From Marasmius tenuissimus (Eukaryota; Basidiomycota; Agaricomycetes; Agaricales; Marasmiaceae), in assembly GCA_029532415.1 (NCBI GenBank), contig JAQOTA010000060.1:1798001-1862000 (forward strand): a stretch of 64,000 bases of DNA, read 5' to 3'. Shown piece after piece: positions 1 to 11,269 of the stretch. How positions within the stretch are numbered: the first letter of the stretch is position 1; each line of letters opens with the position of its first letter. The notes beneath the pieces are model-generated. The model ran no database searches. It was not told where the DNA came from and worked only from the letters and a program-made list of their open reading frames with translations. Made by a program: the position numbers and the translations under genes.

Positions 1-211
1 TTGTCTTGCAGAATAGTCGGAACTACCACGCTGACTGGTGTAGGAGGTTATGCACTCTGGCAGTCGCGAGCTGTCGCCCCGGGAACGCCCCTCCAGAAGA
101 GATTCATGAGCGGCGTTGGCGTTGGTAAGCATAGGTCACCTCTCCCGCACGATACCTTACTGATGTCCCATAGTTCTTATCATGGGCGGCGTGTATAGGT
201 GGTTCAACTGA
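1..211 (+). CDS. DMAC1-like small membrane protein, 3' part only
   Basis: The reading frame enters from the left edge, so the start is missing. The first exon (to 124) carries a CxxC pair at the edge, then a glycine-rich hydrophobic segment followed by the stretch ALWQSRAVAPGTP. A GT..AG intron (125-173) joins in frame to a second exon (174-211) coding VLIMGGVYRWFN and a stop. This layout (CxxC, first helix, short SRA.APG.P loop, second helix, very short tail) is what I know from the DMAC1/TMEM261-like domain, a small protein of the mitochondrial inner membrane linked in animals to complex I assembly. The cysteine spacing and loop are seen directly; the family name is recalled and the function in fungi is inference. 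Confidence 0.55.
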
Positions 212-267
212 GATTAAAAGCTCGTTTGTGGTGGAATCCATATAGTACAATATCAGATCTCATGAGT

Positions 268-1438
268 TTACTGGTGGGTGAAGTTTGCCTTTCTCTTCTC
301 CGCGAATGCAGACATGCCTAACGAAGCGGTCAGCTAGAGTCACAGCCAGAGGCCCAACCGGTAACTCACCCTCTTTTTGGTCCTTGGTTGCGAAGAGTCC
401 GTAGAATACCCTTCTCTCCAGTCTCAAACCTTCCTCAAGAGACATTTCATATGCTTTGACCAAAAGTGATCAGTTTTAGTGCTAGCCGAAGCGAATGAAC
501 CACATACCAGCATTCACGGCTTCCTTGCCAGCTTGGACCGCCAGTTGTCCCTTGGTAGCGATCTCCTTCGCCATGGCCACGGCTTCCTCGACAACCTTCC
601 CTTCACCCTCACCAACAACGCGACTAATCATTCCCCAGTCTGCGGCCTCTTGAGCAGTGATCATTCGACCGGTGAGAACCATCTCCATCGCACGAGACTT
701 TCCGACAGCAAGTGCGAGTCTTTGAGAGCCTCCACCACCGGGAATCACACCGAGGTTGATCTCTGGCTGGCCAAACTTTGCCGTAGGCGAAGCCAAGATG
801 ATGTCACACATGAGAGCGAGTTCGCATCCACCTCCGAGCTAAGGACCAATCACGAACGTTGAGCTACGAGCAACGGGGAATGAAGGGGGTATGAAAGACA
901 TACCGCGTATCCGCTGACTGCCGCGATGATGGGCTTCTTGACTCTGGTCATTTCTGTCCAGTTCTCGAGGAAGCCGTTCTTGTAGACGTCGACATCTGTA
1001 TGTACGCGTTAGTAAGAGCGGTAGGGAGTAATGCCCAGGATATCTTACATGTTTTGTCCCTCATTTCCTTGATATCAGCACCCGCTGGATGAGAATGTGA
1101 ACCGTTGAGCGATGGTATGTTCCGTAGAGGAAGACAAACGACGTACCTGCGAACGCCTTCTCGGATCCAGTCAATACTATCGCACTGACAGAGTCGTCTG
1201 CATCCGCCTCAAAGAGGGCCTTGTTGAGCTCAACAAAGAGAGGAGAGCTTAGTGCATTGAGAGCTTTGGGCCTGTTGAGAGTAACTTGGAATACCGATGG
1301 GTCGGGACGCGAGGTCAAGATGTGTTCGTATTGTGTTGAAGACATGAGTCGGATGCTTCGGTTCAGGAAGGAAGATTTTGGTGAGCCAAAAGCTGATCTA
1401 GAAGTTGTTCTTAAGGCAACTGAGAAGAGCGAAGACAT
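268..1438 (-). CDS. Mitochondrial enoyl-CoA hydratase
   Basis: Six exons: 1438-1147, 1084-1049, 995-904, 838-508, 453-370, 317-268, all with GT..AG introns and consistent phases, giving 294 residues, normal for the crotonase family. The N-terminus ([19 protein letters not shown]) is rich in Arg and Ser without acids, a typical mitochondrial presequence. The substrate-binding segment [11 protein letters not shown] and the oxyanion-hole and catalytic region [10 protein letters not shown] followed by [16 protein letters not shown] are intact, including the glutamates used for hydration. It should hydrate trans-2-enoyl-CoA in beta-oxidation or branched amino-acid breakdown. The ATG at 1438 is chosen because the codon two places upstream is TTG. 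It lies convergent to the DMAC1-like gene. Confidence 0.9.
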
Positions 1439-2084
1439 AGCCAAGGGGCAGTAACGGGGGGATTATGGACCAAATGGTACGGGAAAGAGCACACGGAAGT
1501 GACAACCGTCCCGGCGGTTCCGGTTACCTTTACCGGAAGTTCCCCCACATTTGATCCTCTGCCAGACTGCCAGATTCTTACCTCAAGTTTTCTGATTCTT
1601 CCTGCTTTCTAGACGCGTACGTAGTGGATAATCGATAATCTCTCGAGTCTTTTCTGTTCAGAAAACACCCTTGTTTTCTCCCCACACCGCCGCCAGACCG
1701 TGAAAGCGGTAATGTCGCGGCAACGTCCTTGACAATGACACGGTTTCAAAATTCAAAGGATTTCCAAGTCATGATCTATCAACGTTGCCTACCTACTTGC
1801 CAGACTTCAACCTACCGTACAGCTGTAAAGCATACCGCTGGCGGTGGGATACCCGAAACGATCCAGACTGAGCCCGGCAGATGGGTGAGGTGTGATTGGA
1901 ACCGTATACAAATGTTGCAAGTCAACAGATTCCTGACATCTTTGATATGGACGCATGGTTATTCGTCCAAGCCCTTGTCGGTGACAGTATACAAGATTGA
2001 AGAACATCAATATCGACTGATTGACAAATAAACGCGCCAAGTCGAGAGATTCTCGCGTCTATTAATTCTACCTTCGATCCCTAA
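1439..2084. other. Intergenic, no gene recognised
   Basis: Short open frames exist on both strands (for example 1729-2031) but none has a recognisable motif, splice-supported extension or start context. The part next to 1438 should hold the promoter of the enoyl-CoA hydratase gene; the far part holds the 3' end of the YCII gene. Confidence 0.5.
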
Positions 2085-2629
2085 TCACGGCCAGGGCGTC
2101 GCAGCGAGGAATGGAGTTATAACTAGCTTTTCTCGATCCCACTGGCATGAGAAACGTCAGATTTGGTGAGGTGATGAGAGATCTCCCAGAACTTACAACC
2201 CCCGACTTGTAGTATACATCCGATTCCACCATTTCCTTTACTTTCTCGAATGATTCAGCCTCATAGATGATCAAAGAGCCCACGGCTTGTTTCTGAGCTG
2301 CCTCTACATCGCATTGGGGGTCCACCATCATTCCTCCAACCTCTGGGGAAAGAACAATAGTGAATATTCGAAAGAATGTACGATGATGTGCGCGTACTTA
2401 TTACCCCGGACTTGATTAGAGGTGCGACTTTATCCAGGTGTTCCTGACGAACTTGATACCGCATCTCATGGGTTCCCTCCTTGTCTGGCGCATATACGAC
2501 AAACTTCTTTAACGGTTGGCTTGAAAACGACATTCTGAGCTGAAAACGTGAGTGGGAGAGGCCAAGGTGAGAGCGACTTGGGAATTGGAGCCGGGGGGCT
2601 ATCAGCATCCGACCCAGTGCGTAGGTCAT
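2085..2629 (-). CDS. YCII-related domain protein, copy 1
   Basis: Three exons (2629-2398, 2342-2197, 2141-2085) give 144 residues. The protein reads KKFVVYAPDKEGTHEMRY, then HLDKVAPLIKSGVIKVGG, a GSLIIYEAESFEKVKEMVE segment, and ends WDREKLVITPFLAATPWP: the ferredoxin-like YCII fold with its usual final tryptophan and proline end. The first intron uses the GTACGC donor, because only that choice restores the IKVGG frame. Start is uncertain: ATG 2533 gives a compact domain of 112 residues, ATG 2629 adds an Arg/Ser-rich stretch resembling a mitochondrial presequence, as in copy 2. The biochemical role of fungal YCII proteins is not established. The paralogue at 5939-6549 shares two intron positions. 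Confidence 0.8.
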
Positions 2630-3023
2630 GAGAGTGTGCTGACAACCAAGGAAAAGTCCACGGGGACCACGCAGCCTACTTCGGAGTATCTTTCTCGAGC
2701 TTTCTACTTCCTCCGCGCCACTCTTCAAACTTCAAGATCCCAGCCGGACCCAATCTCCTTCGTCAACTCGTCTCATCGCAAGGCCTGGGAGTGTCAAGAG
2801 CACCTGTGGTGTCGATGCTAGATAATTCTAAACAATAATGCTAGAAAGTCCAGCCTTGTGTCCATTCTCCGCCTCTCGGAGTCCTCTTGGCCTCCAGTTA
2901 TGTAGATCATATAACAATACATAGCCTCGTTGAAAGAGGACTGACGATTATATACAGTAGTCTCCTTGTAACACAACCCACCTGAACCACTAGCCATCCG
3001 CGAAAGTGACATTTTTGACCGGG

Positions 3024-4866
3024 CTATGCGACGTTTCGCATCGATTTACCGATACCTAATGTGCTCGTCTCGAAATCTAAATCTGGGATCTCCTCGATGT
3101 CCTCCACCCTGGACTTGGTAGAGACCACACTCATCTCCATATCCTCGCCGGTCGTCATCGTCCGGTCTGTAGTCGTGACTTGGAACATCATACTCGGACG
3201 AACGCTTCGCGATTGTCCGGAACCGTAAGATATCGGCGTCCGCTGAGGGGACATCATCTTCTCCTTGAAAAAGGAGCGAGAGTTGAGGCTGCGTAACGGG
3301 AAGCATAAGATGTCGTGAGTCATCTGGTTTCCAAAGGGACGAGAGACAAGAATCGGAACTTGGATATGAAACGTAGTCCAAGTCGCGGGAGAGGGGAGGG
3401 CGGTAATGGAACCCGGGACTCACTTCGCCAGTATGCAGTTTGCGTAAGTGTCTGAGATGAGATTGATGCAAAACAGGAACCAAAAAGTGTTCGGGGAATG
3501 AACGAACTGTGACGAGCAGACAGATAATGTCAGTGTCGTACTGCTAGTCAGGAGCCGCCCTGATAATGAGCCCCTCACGAATATTAAACCGGCCATCGCG
3601 GATAAACTTTCATATCGACTCGTCATTAACACGGATGACCACAAGTCGAGATGAACGTGACCCACCATGGTAGAAGCCCCGTATTGATTGAACACAGAGC
3701 AATCCAGCGTACCACACGGTCGCTCCTAAAGAAGAACAAGGAAGAAAGACAGAAGTCGACGAAACGGAATAGACGCACTGTTTTTGCCCTGATTTGCTAT
3801 TCAACAATGACCATCCCAGGACTGCGGTGATCAAGGTGTCCACGGCGATGTTGAAGGCCAACGTCACCAATAGGTAGTCCTGAGGTTTGGGAGAACGATC
3901 GGCAACGTTGGCAGTGACTCAGGATGAAGCCGACACGCACTTTCATCTTCATCATCTCCATGACACTCTTGAGAGTGAACACCACCCCGATGCCGGAGAA
4001 ACTTCCAGCTGCATAGTGGTCCATGAGCTTCAGTTGACTCGATCATAGAGCAATCAACTCACCGAGGTTGCCAAGAATGCAAACGAGCTGGGGAATGTGG
4101 TCGATAATGAGTGACGTGAGCGATGGCCACGATCGCTTAACTCACGAATAAGGCGAACCATAATGATGCTCGCCACTTTGAAAGAAAGGTACCCAGAACT
4201 ACAGTTCAAGTTGCATTCAGGAAAGGTAAAACTAGAACTGACGCCGATCCTCACAAACGTGAACGCGTCTCGCGAGGAACCTATGAAAGTGTATGAGAAG
4301 ACGTGAAGGTAACAAAGGACAAGGCGAAGAACCCACAGCTGCGCGACGAATATCTGTGTGGTCTGGGGCAAGTGTGAGGTGGCATACTAGCGTCGAGCTC
4401 TACTATCACCCACCGAGACTGCAAGAGCTATCTAGTTGAGCGAGACGATTTCAAATTAGTCAGGCTTGCGATAGCGACTGAGATATTCGTACCACTGCAG
4501 AATAATGAACCTTGAGAAGTAGGAGCGGATTATCATGGACTTGTATCACATAGTGCCACGTCGCGTAAATCTGTAAACCCGAGTGTGCCATTGAGAGTAG
4601 CCAGACGATGGCCACCTGTCGAGGACGTGCCCTCGTTGAGAAATTCGTTTGAGGGACCGGTTATGTGTAGACTAACGTAGAGCTTTATCCGCAGTGGATC
4701 CTTTCCATAGTTCTTGATATAGATGTAAGCCTGCATTGTCGTGACCCCGGTCAGGCTGCCGAAGTATGTGAGACCATCATAGCATGCCAATGCGAGCTAA
4801 AAGCACGCACAATGATGAAACGAACGAGGTCAGTGCTAGCACTCCGAAAGTGCTCTCGAGAGCCAT
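3024..4866 (-). CDS. DUF6534-type seven-helix membrane protein, copy A
   Basis: Fourteen exons: 4866-4811, 4755-4677, 4615-4493, 4431-4414, 4362-4337, 4280-4255, 4198-4146, 4087-4063, 4008-3941, 3879-3779, 3725-3666, 3606-3579, 3506-3424, 3288-3024. Together they encode 336 residues: STFGVLALTSF, LTGVTTMQAYIYIKNYGKDP, further hydrophobic segments, then TLAFNIAVDTLITAVLGW and SPNTFWFLFCINLISDTYAN, with a polar Ser/Thr-rich tail. This is the pattern of the large fungal family of plasma-membrane-like proteins with a C-terminal DUF6534 domain, of unknown function. Every exon from the second to the thirteenth has the same length and phase as in the inverted paralogue at 13275-15169, which strongly supports the model. 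An apparent in-frame TAA near 4140 falls inside an intron in this model. Confidence 0.8.
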
Positions 4867-5129
4867 TGTCGCCATAACGTGTCGGAGAAGGGAAGCAGAA
4901 CCTAACGCACTCCCGCCGTGAGTAAGTAGATATATGCGCAAAAGCCTTCAGCCCTTTCATATCGGGAGAATTGAAGCTGTCGATGTGGTGTCGATCTTTC
5001 CAGGGAGTTACGTTTGGGATAAGCCCACGCTTGTCCTTGTGGTTAGGTCATGCTATTCTTTGAGTGTCGGACTTTGCACTTACTCTTTAGGCATAGCTCT
5101 TTATGCGCGCCAGAGGTACCAGGAATTGC
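4867..5129. other. Upstream region of DUF6534 copy A
   Basis: This short stretch lies between the DUF6534 start and the YCII relic. A plus-strand open frame at 4934-5173 is not supported by any motif. It probably contains the promoter of copy A; I see no defined element. Confidence 0.4.
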
Positions 5130-5420
5130 TGGCACGCATTCCTAGGTACTCTCCCCTCCAAGAATTGAAGTAGAAACAACAGATTTCTTGACTTCATGCG
5201 CGAAGCACACGGACTCTAGCATCAAGGACGCCGCAGTAACCCCTGAGGCCTGAAGGCCTGAGCTCTAGCTGTCGTTAGTATGATAGGCTGAAGAAAGTCG
5301 GAGCACGGCGTGCGAATATGCCCACTTACGATAGCCTCCTGACCTCAGGTGGTTGAGGCCAAGCTGAAATCCGCATCCTAGAGACACCCTCTGTACGACC
5401 TGGGGCGTGAACAGTATTAC
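5130..5420 (-). pseudogene. Decayed third copy of the YCII gene
   Basis: On the minus strand this stretch aligns base by base with exon 1, intron 1 and exon 2 of YCII copy 2 (6440-6150). The match covers the VHAP.RTE segment, the intron, the start of exon 2 (GTTACTGCGGCGTCC against GTTGCTGCGGCATTG) and the region of the next splice donor (GAGAGTACC against GAGAGCATC). Small insertions and deletions and a premature stop break the frame, and neither the N-terminal part nor the last two exons can be followed. I read it as a dead tandem copy. The alignment is by eye; a local alignment would settle its exact limits. Confidence 0.7.
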
Positions 5421-5938
5421 CCCGGAGGTGATGTGAGCGGCGGAGGTGAACAACGTCTGTGTCTTGGTTTATTCGGCCCTCTATTTGCCCACTCGCTTAC
5501 TGCGACTCAACATTTTGAGGCCAAGTTCGAAGCTGCAAAGATTACGACCAACCTCGAATTCCGAGGCCGAGGCCAGTCAAACTGACTCGTGAAACATATT
5601 ATGCCATTGAATGACAGGTCACAAATCTGGAACGAGGAACTGATGGTAGAAAAAGACCCTGGATGTGTCTGTCACTGGGAAGTCGATCTTGGTCTAAAGG
5701 ACAACGTTCGGGACGGCTGTTGACCCCTGTGGTCGTTTCCCGACCAGTATTCCACCAACCTAAGGGTTCTAGCCGCATTTTCCCAGGAGCTGACGGGAAA
5801 CGACATGGTTGAAGTAGCGCCCTGAGTGCCTCAGTCATAAAAGATGAAACGGCTTCGCGAGGTCATCTCCGTATTCTCCGAACACGGTTGCAAGCGGAGA
5901 GATTTCGATAATTTCCTTCTGGTAAGTTAGAGTACAGT
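5421..5938. other. Intergenic, no gene recognised
   Basis: Only short open frames without motifs occur here. Part of it may be diverged flank of the YCII relic, but I cannot align it convincingly. Confidence 0.4.
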
Positions 5939-6549
5939 CTATGGGATGGGGGTGGCAGCCGCAATCGGTGTAATGACCATCTTCTCCTTGTCCCACTGTA
6001 AAGCATCGCGATTAACTCAGTGTCGAGCACATTCACGATTGATGTCGTACCTACCACGTTGTTGTCCCAGTACGGATCGGCCTTGAGCTTCTCGCGTACT
6101 CTTCAAAGAGGCTCTTCATCAGAACAAGAAGAGACTAGAAACTGCGGGATACGCACTCTTCGATGCTCTCTGCTTCAAAAATGAGAGTCGAGCCAATGAA
6201 TTTCCTATCCTCCTGCGCAACGTGCATGGACTCTGGTGACAGCAATGCCGCAGCAACGCCTGTAGTCGCATTTATCGTCAGTCAATGTCGTATTATGAGG
6301 GCAGTGGGAGCTGAGCGTACGAATAGACCCATTTGCGATATTCGCCTTCAAGAGTTCAACATGCTTGGGTCGAACTGACATCCGCTTCTCGAAAGTACCC
6401 TCCTCTGTACGATCTGGCGCATGAACGTAGATGAGAAATTTGCCTGAAGCTCCCTTGGACATGGTGCGAGTGGTGAATGACGCTGGCTGTCGGAGAATGG
6501 GAGAAAGTCTCCCGAGGACCTGGAACATGGTTGAAGCTCGTAGCTTCAT
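5939..6549 (-). CDS. YCII-related domain protein, copy 2
   Basis: Four exons (6549-6321, 6259-6157, 6100-6055, 5995-5939) give 144 residues, the same length as the long form of copy 1. The N-terminus (MKLRASTMFQVLGRLSPILR) looks like a mitochondrial presequence. The domain follows: GKFLIYVHAPDRTEEGTFEK, VELLKANIANGSIRVAAAL, FIGSTLIFEAESIEEVREK, and the end WDKEKMVITPIAAATPIP. Two introns fall at the same codon and phase as in copy 1 (after SIR/VIK and before the final WD), while the intron inside the EAESIEE segment is absent from copy 1. Function unknown; the two are recent enough paralogues to align along their whole length. Confidence 0.85.
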
Positions 6550-6798
6550 CGGCCCGATATCGGGAACAAGTAGCCCGGGTAGGAGATGTACATACCCGAG
6601 CAGCCCGAGTTATATGGCATACTACTGCAACTCGACCTGGGTCCTGGGAATGCACAAAGTTCAGAAAACTCAAGAGACCCAGCTGTCAGAATGAATGTGT
6701 AGATATTCGATAGATAGTGCGTAAGACGATGTAATGTAGAAGCTCTCGTCCGTAATAATAAATATGATACTTAGATACGCCACCCTCTACTACATCCC

Positions 6799-8340
6799 TC
6801 ATCCCAGAGTAATCCCATTATGTGCATGGCATCCTTTGCGGATAGAGTCGAGCAGGATGTCATTGTAATCGCCTCCAGACTCCCACATAGCAAATCCGGC
6901 GAGACCATTGTCTGCAATGAACTTGCCCTTGGCAGAGAAGGAAGTTGCATCATCGAATGAAACGACCAGTTCTCTCTTCTCGTCATAGACATAGGCCTAT
7001 AGAAAAGGTTAGTTGATCGGGATGCATAACGGACGAAGGAAAATGACTGACAGTCTTGCTACACTCGTCAAATCGGTAGGGAACGCCCTTCTTAGGAGAA
7101 CCATCCTCGTTTAGGTACCCAGCTTCGATGATACCCCAGAAGTTGAAGTTCCCTCCGTTGGGTTCTTCAACACCACAAACATTGAGCCCGGCACCGTCAT
7201 CCCACTTGTCCCCAGCCTGGTGAACAGACGCGTTGAAGGCAGGGTACAACTGCAACTTCTCCGTTCCGTTGAACGCAGCCGTCTTGTTCACAGTGAATGA
7301 GTGCCCATACGCCGGTACACCCAAGATCAACTGATTCTTAGGAATTCCGGCTTCAGACCATGCCTTCACAGCCGAAACCGCTGAACCTTGTTGGTTTGCC
7401 TTTGATGTACAGGTGTCATCCAGTGGCGCGTTTGGACCCACTGTCTCACTCCAACTACCCCAGATGTCGTAGTTCATGATGGCAATGAAGTCCAGTACTT
7501 TGGCGAACTCGGAGACGTCGGCACTAGGCTCCCCATCGGCGTTGGAAAAGGGTGTGATGGCGGTGGCGGCGGTGAGAAGAAGTTTTCCCCCCACTTCAGT
7601 GGAACGGAGTTCTTTGAGGAAAGCGAGGAAGTTGGTAGTGTCATTGGGACTGATGGCGTTGCACCCAATTCCTGCTCCGTTCGGGTATTCCCAGCTGTAC
7701 AGTTGGAGAGAACGGTAAGCGACAGGCAATCATTACTTAGAATCATTCGAACGTACTCAAAGTCGATACCATCCAAGTCGTATTTCGTCGCAAAATCGGT
7801 GACAGTCTTCACGAAAGCTGTCCTGTTCTCGGGGCTACCCACGGCGGGCGAAAAGAACCGCGATCCAGTCCAGCCACCGAAAGATACTAAGGCGCCGACA
7901 TGCTATGCGACACATCCGGTTGAGTAAAGCCGTGAAACGGTGTGTGGTCTTTCGGGTTTCACGTACATGTTGGTGAGCGGTCTTTACGAATTCTGGCAGT
8001 AGATCAGGTTCCGAGCCATTCAAACTTATGAGACGCGGGTCTTCAGTGGTTATCCTGGTGTTGAAAAAAGGTCAGCGGGAAAGGGAAGGAATTTGGAAAT
8101 GACAAGTAGGACGTACGCAAAAGAGTATGTCAGGTATGTGTACTTGTCCCATGGGACTTTCGACAGAGGGAATCCTTCATTGGCATGCCATCCAGCGTAC
8201 CAAGCAGCCGCGATAGGTTTGGGTGAGTGACCACCGAGCGATAAGTTGGCTTTCAGATCAATCGAAAGAGCGTGCGATTGCGGCGCACAGGCAAAGAAAA
8301 GAGATACAAGGAGGCCAGAGGAAAGAAGTGAGAAAACCAT
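6799..8340 (-). CDS. Secreted GH18 chitinase
   Basis: Five exons (8340-8117, 8054-7967, 7902-7757, 7694-7052, 6996-6799) encode 432 residues. A signal peptide (MVFSLLSSGLLVSLFFACAP) precedes the barrel. Strand 3 carries LVSFGGWTG, and the catalytic signature DGIDFDWEYPN is rebuilt exactly by the third intron, with the glutamate as proton donor. MNYDIWG and the late tryptophan in LAGFAMWESGGDYND are the usual substrate-side motifs. This is a class V, endo/exo-type chitinase fold acting on chitin outside the cell, in wall remodelling or nutrition. No carbohydrate-binding or LysM module is visible before or after the barrel. Several N-glycosylation sequons lie in the mature part. Confidence 0.92.
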
Positions 8341-9956
8341 AGCGAAAGAAGGAGAGGAAAGAAAAAAAGGGAATTGGCGATGATCAAGGGTGGTAGACTG
8401 TCTTATATGAAAATAGCGCTCCAAGCTGAAGCGGCCCTGAGGGTATCAACGGCACGACCGGGGACCTCCGTAGAGTTTGGAGTTGTATGTACTGTACAGC
8501 TTGTGTGGCGATTGCGATGATGGTTTGGGTCAAGTTTAGAGCCGTCGAAGAGTGAATAAGTAAAAGTCCATCCGTGAAACCCAGACATCTGCAGAACTGA
8601 GGCCATCGCGAGCTCCTAGGTCAGTACAGCAACACGGCGGCCTGTCCGATAAGCCCAATGTGAACAGTTATGTATCGAAAGCTCATGTTTTGAGCTTTTA
8701 GCCGTAGCCCTGTCGAGTGTATACGAGATGTCATCTTGAAACTCTTCTCAGCTAGGGAGAAACAAAAATGAAAGGTCTCTATACATTATCGATATGTATA
8801 ACAGTCTTTGAACCGGGCAAAATATCACCGAGACCTCCAAGCACCGTAGCCTAGTCAGTCAAAAATTTTCAAAGCCACATGGCGCACGTACTGAGAGAGA
8901 GTATGGGCGAGAAGATGGAGACTGCGGTAGTACCAGTAGGCGACAGTGGGTGCATCTTACAGAGGTGTGCTAAATTACATAATCCTGTATGACGCGTCAA
9001 CCATTAACTCGGACTTCCGTCACTTCCCATCAGCCGATTCAACGGCTACAAGGTCTTCCACCTTTTCCTCGCCCTCATTTGCGGCATAGCGGCGTATAGG
9101 ACGCAAGAAACAATCCATCGATTGGATTTGGATTCAATACTCGCATTTCTCGGGACCGCAGACAAAGCAAAGCGCATGTATGATGTGCAAGCCCTCTGCT
9201 GGCCTGGAGGACAAAGAGCCCCTTGTCAAGAGACTTTGAACACTGAAGCCGAAAAATACTGACTCCGGTCAATACAATTCGTATCTCGGAACCGCAAGAA
9301 CTAGTTCTTCAACGTGGTATTGTCTTAGGATCTGGATTGTTGCCATAGCCTGCACCCGCACCGCTGGAAGAGATCATAGCAAGGACATCGCGGGCCTGTC
9401 ATATGAGGGTGCTTTCCGCCATAACTCGAACACTTGGCGGATTCAGAACCCCCTTACCTCTGCAATAGTCCCATAGTCCTGAATTGCGTTCGTTCGGGGT
9501 CTGAAATTTCGAGCTTGATTACATATCGATCCCTTTCTTGAACCTGAACTGACGAAGACCAGCCTCATGCCAGAACTCAGAACAAACAAGTCCTTTCGTC
9601 AAAGAGCCGCCTCATGGCTTTGACATGTGAACGCCTCATTCAGCCTTCGGTTTAAAAGTACGAGTTTGCTTTCAGCCCATCCTATGCCTCTCAACTCGAC
9701 CTCGTAAACTTCTGTCTCCGTCATCCCTCGTTTGGGACCTCCTACAAATCCTCAACGCTCGACAAGTCTCGGACGACTAACGACGGTTTCAATCACTTCC
9801 TTCCCCAATCCGGTTTCTCGCCTTTATCCATTCGACCGCCACGGGCATTCTCTGCGTAACACGCGCTCACTCCCTCACAATATATTGGTGCCACTTCACC
9901 AGCTTCTACACGACCTCGTTACCGTTCACGACTTCCCAATCTATCGAAGACCAACG
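8341..9956. other. Long intergenic stretch, no gene recognised
   Basis: About 1.6 kb between the divergently arranged chitinase and small secreted protein genes. Both promoters must lie here. Short open frames (9075-9272 minus, the first part of 9732-10058 plus) have no motif or splice support. Confidence 0.45.
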
Positions 9957-10431
9957 ATGTCTCGCCTACTCTCCTTTATGACTACCTATATTCTCTGTTT
10001 GATTCTGTTGCTCTCGCCTGGTAAGTCCTTCTCCGATTCATCTCCATACATGAAGTAACGAGCTCTTTCCAGAAGGATGCTTCTGTTCCCCAATCCCGTC
10101 ACCTTTCGGTACCCTGGCGACCCAAACACTCCCCTCTTCTACAGCATCACCCTCTCCTCCCGCCACTCGTCTTGATAGTCAGATTTCGGGCGAGAATCTA
10201 GACATGCTTTTCTCTCATCCGAACTACGTAGTGGTTAATGTCGCGCGTGGCGACATTCACCCCCGAATCGAGGAAGCGGGCAAGAGGCGACTCGCGGCCG
10301 AACCAAACCATCCTGTTGGCCAGGTTACAGAGTCACCTACTGAGCAACAAAGCCTGGAGGAGCAGAAAAAGGACTTGGAGCTAGGGGCGAGAGCATGCCG
10401 TTTCGGAGGGTGCATTCGCGATCTCACCTAG
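9957..10431 (+). CDS. Small secreted protein with C-terminal cysteine pair
   Basis: Two exons (9957-10020, 10073-10431) give 140 residues. The first exon is a clean signal peptide (MSRLLSFMTTYILCLILLLS). The mature part starts with GCFCSPIPSPFG, continues through a Ser/Pro/Thr-rich stretch, a dibasic-type site (AGKRRLAAEP) that could be cut by a Kex2-like protease, an acidic Glu/Gln-rich segment, and ends GARACRFGGCIRDLT. I do not recognise the family. Secreted proteins of this size are common in fungi as effectors, peptide precursors or wall proteins, but nothing here decides between these. Frame continuity over the intron and a canonical GTAAGT donor support the model. Confidence 0.65.
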
Positions 10432-11269
10432 AGGACATTCGTTTCTTCAGTTACTGGAGTTTGAAGAACTTTTCTGTCCTTTCACGATCATGACGAAACG
10501 TCTAACGATATCCGATTCTCGGTTTCTGATGCTCGATTGCTTGCAATGTATCCTTACACATCTGTCATGTTCATTTTGTATACTTACATCTGCTCACTCA
10601 CTCCGCTCACTCGGTCACCCTCGTTGCTCTGACCACTGTATCACTCACATTCCTTTTCCTTGGACGTTGACGTTATTACTTCTTGTATACTATTAGCCGA
10701 AATTCTTGGGCCAGCCCTGTGTTGTGATTACAACGTTCGAACTCGCCGTGACACTGCGGTGCGTAGTCGAGTAGACGGCGAAACCTTCCACAAGCACGAC
10801 GCTATCAGTGAGGCTAGGGCATATACTCTAGAATTTCTATGAGACTATTATGGTACGGTGGTGTATCAATGTATCAACATCACTGACACCGACGGGCGCC
10901 CCCGATCCTCCACGTCGCACGATTATGGACCCACTGACGCCCACATCAGGCCATGACGTCAACGATATCATATTCTTGGCGCTCAAGCTAACGAATAACA
11001 ACGCGCAAAGGCTGGTGCGGGCTACAAGAATAAGAGTGCAAAGGTGTTTCATATTCCAGTTCCAGAAGGGCTGGGTTCGTAACTAATTTTACAACATAAG
11101 TAGATCATCAGCAAAAGAAATATGACGTCAAAGCAAAAGTGCGGGGTGTTGATGGGGAAACTGACGGGGGAATGAGGCAAAAGATAGTCGTAACCATTAA
11201 TTTGAGAGAGAGGAAAAGACGGAGGATCTTCGTGTTTTGGGTTCCAAGCCTTTCACGACTGAATCGCAT
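10432..11269. other. Intergenic, no gene recognised
   Basis: Convergent 3' flanks of the small secreted protein and the membrane protein gene. Several open frames of 60-90 codons overlap each other on both strands without motifs, so I do not call them. Confidence 0.45.

Noticed and set aside
1729..2031. 100-codon plus-strand open frame
   Set aside because: No motif, no splice continuation, and it overlaps a minus-strand frame of similar length.
4130..4150. In-frame TAA in DUF6534 copy A suggesting a pseudogene
   Set aside because: Placing GT..AG introns as in copy B puts the stop inside an intron; exon lengths then match the paralogue exactly.
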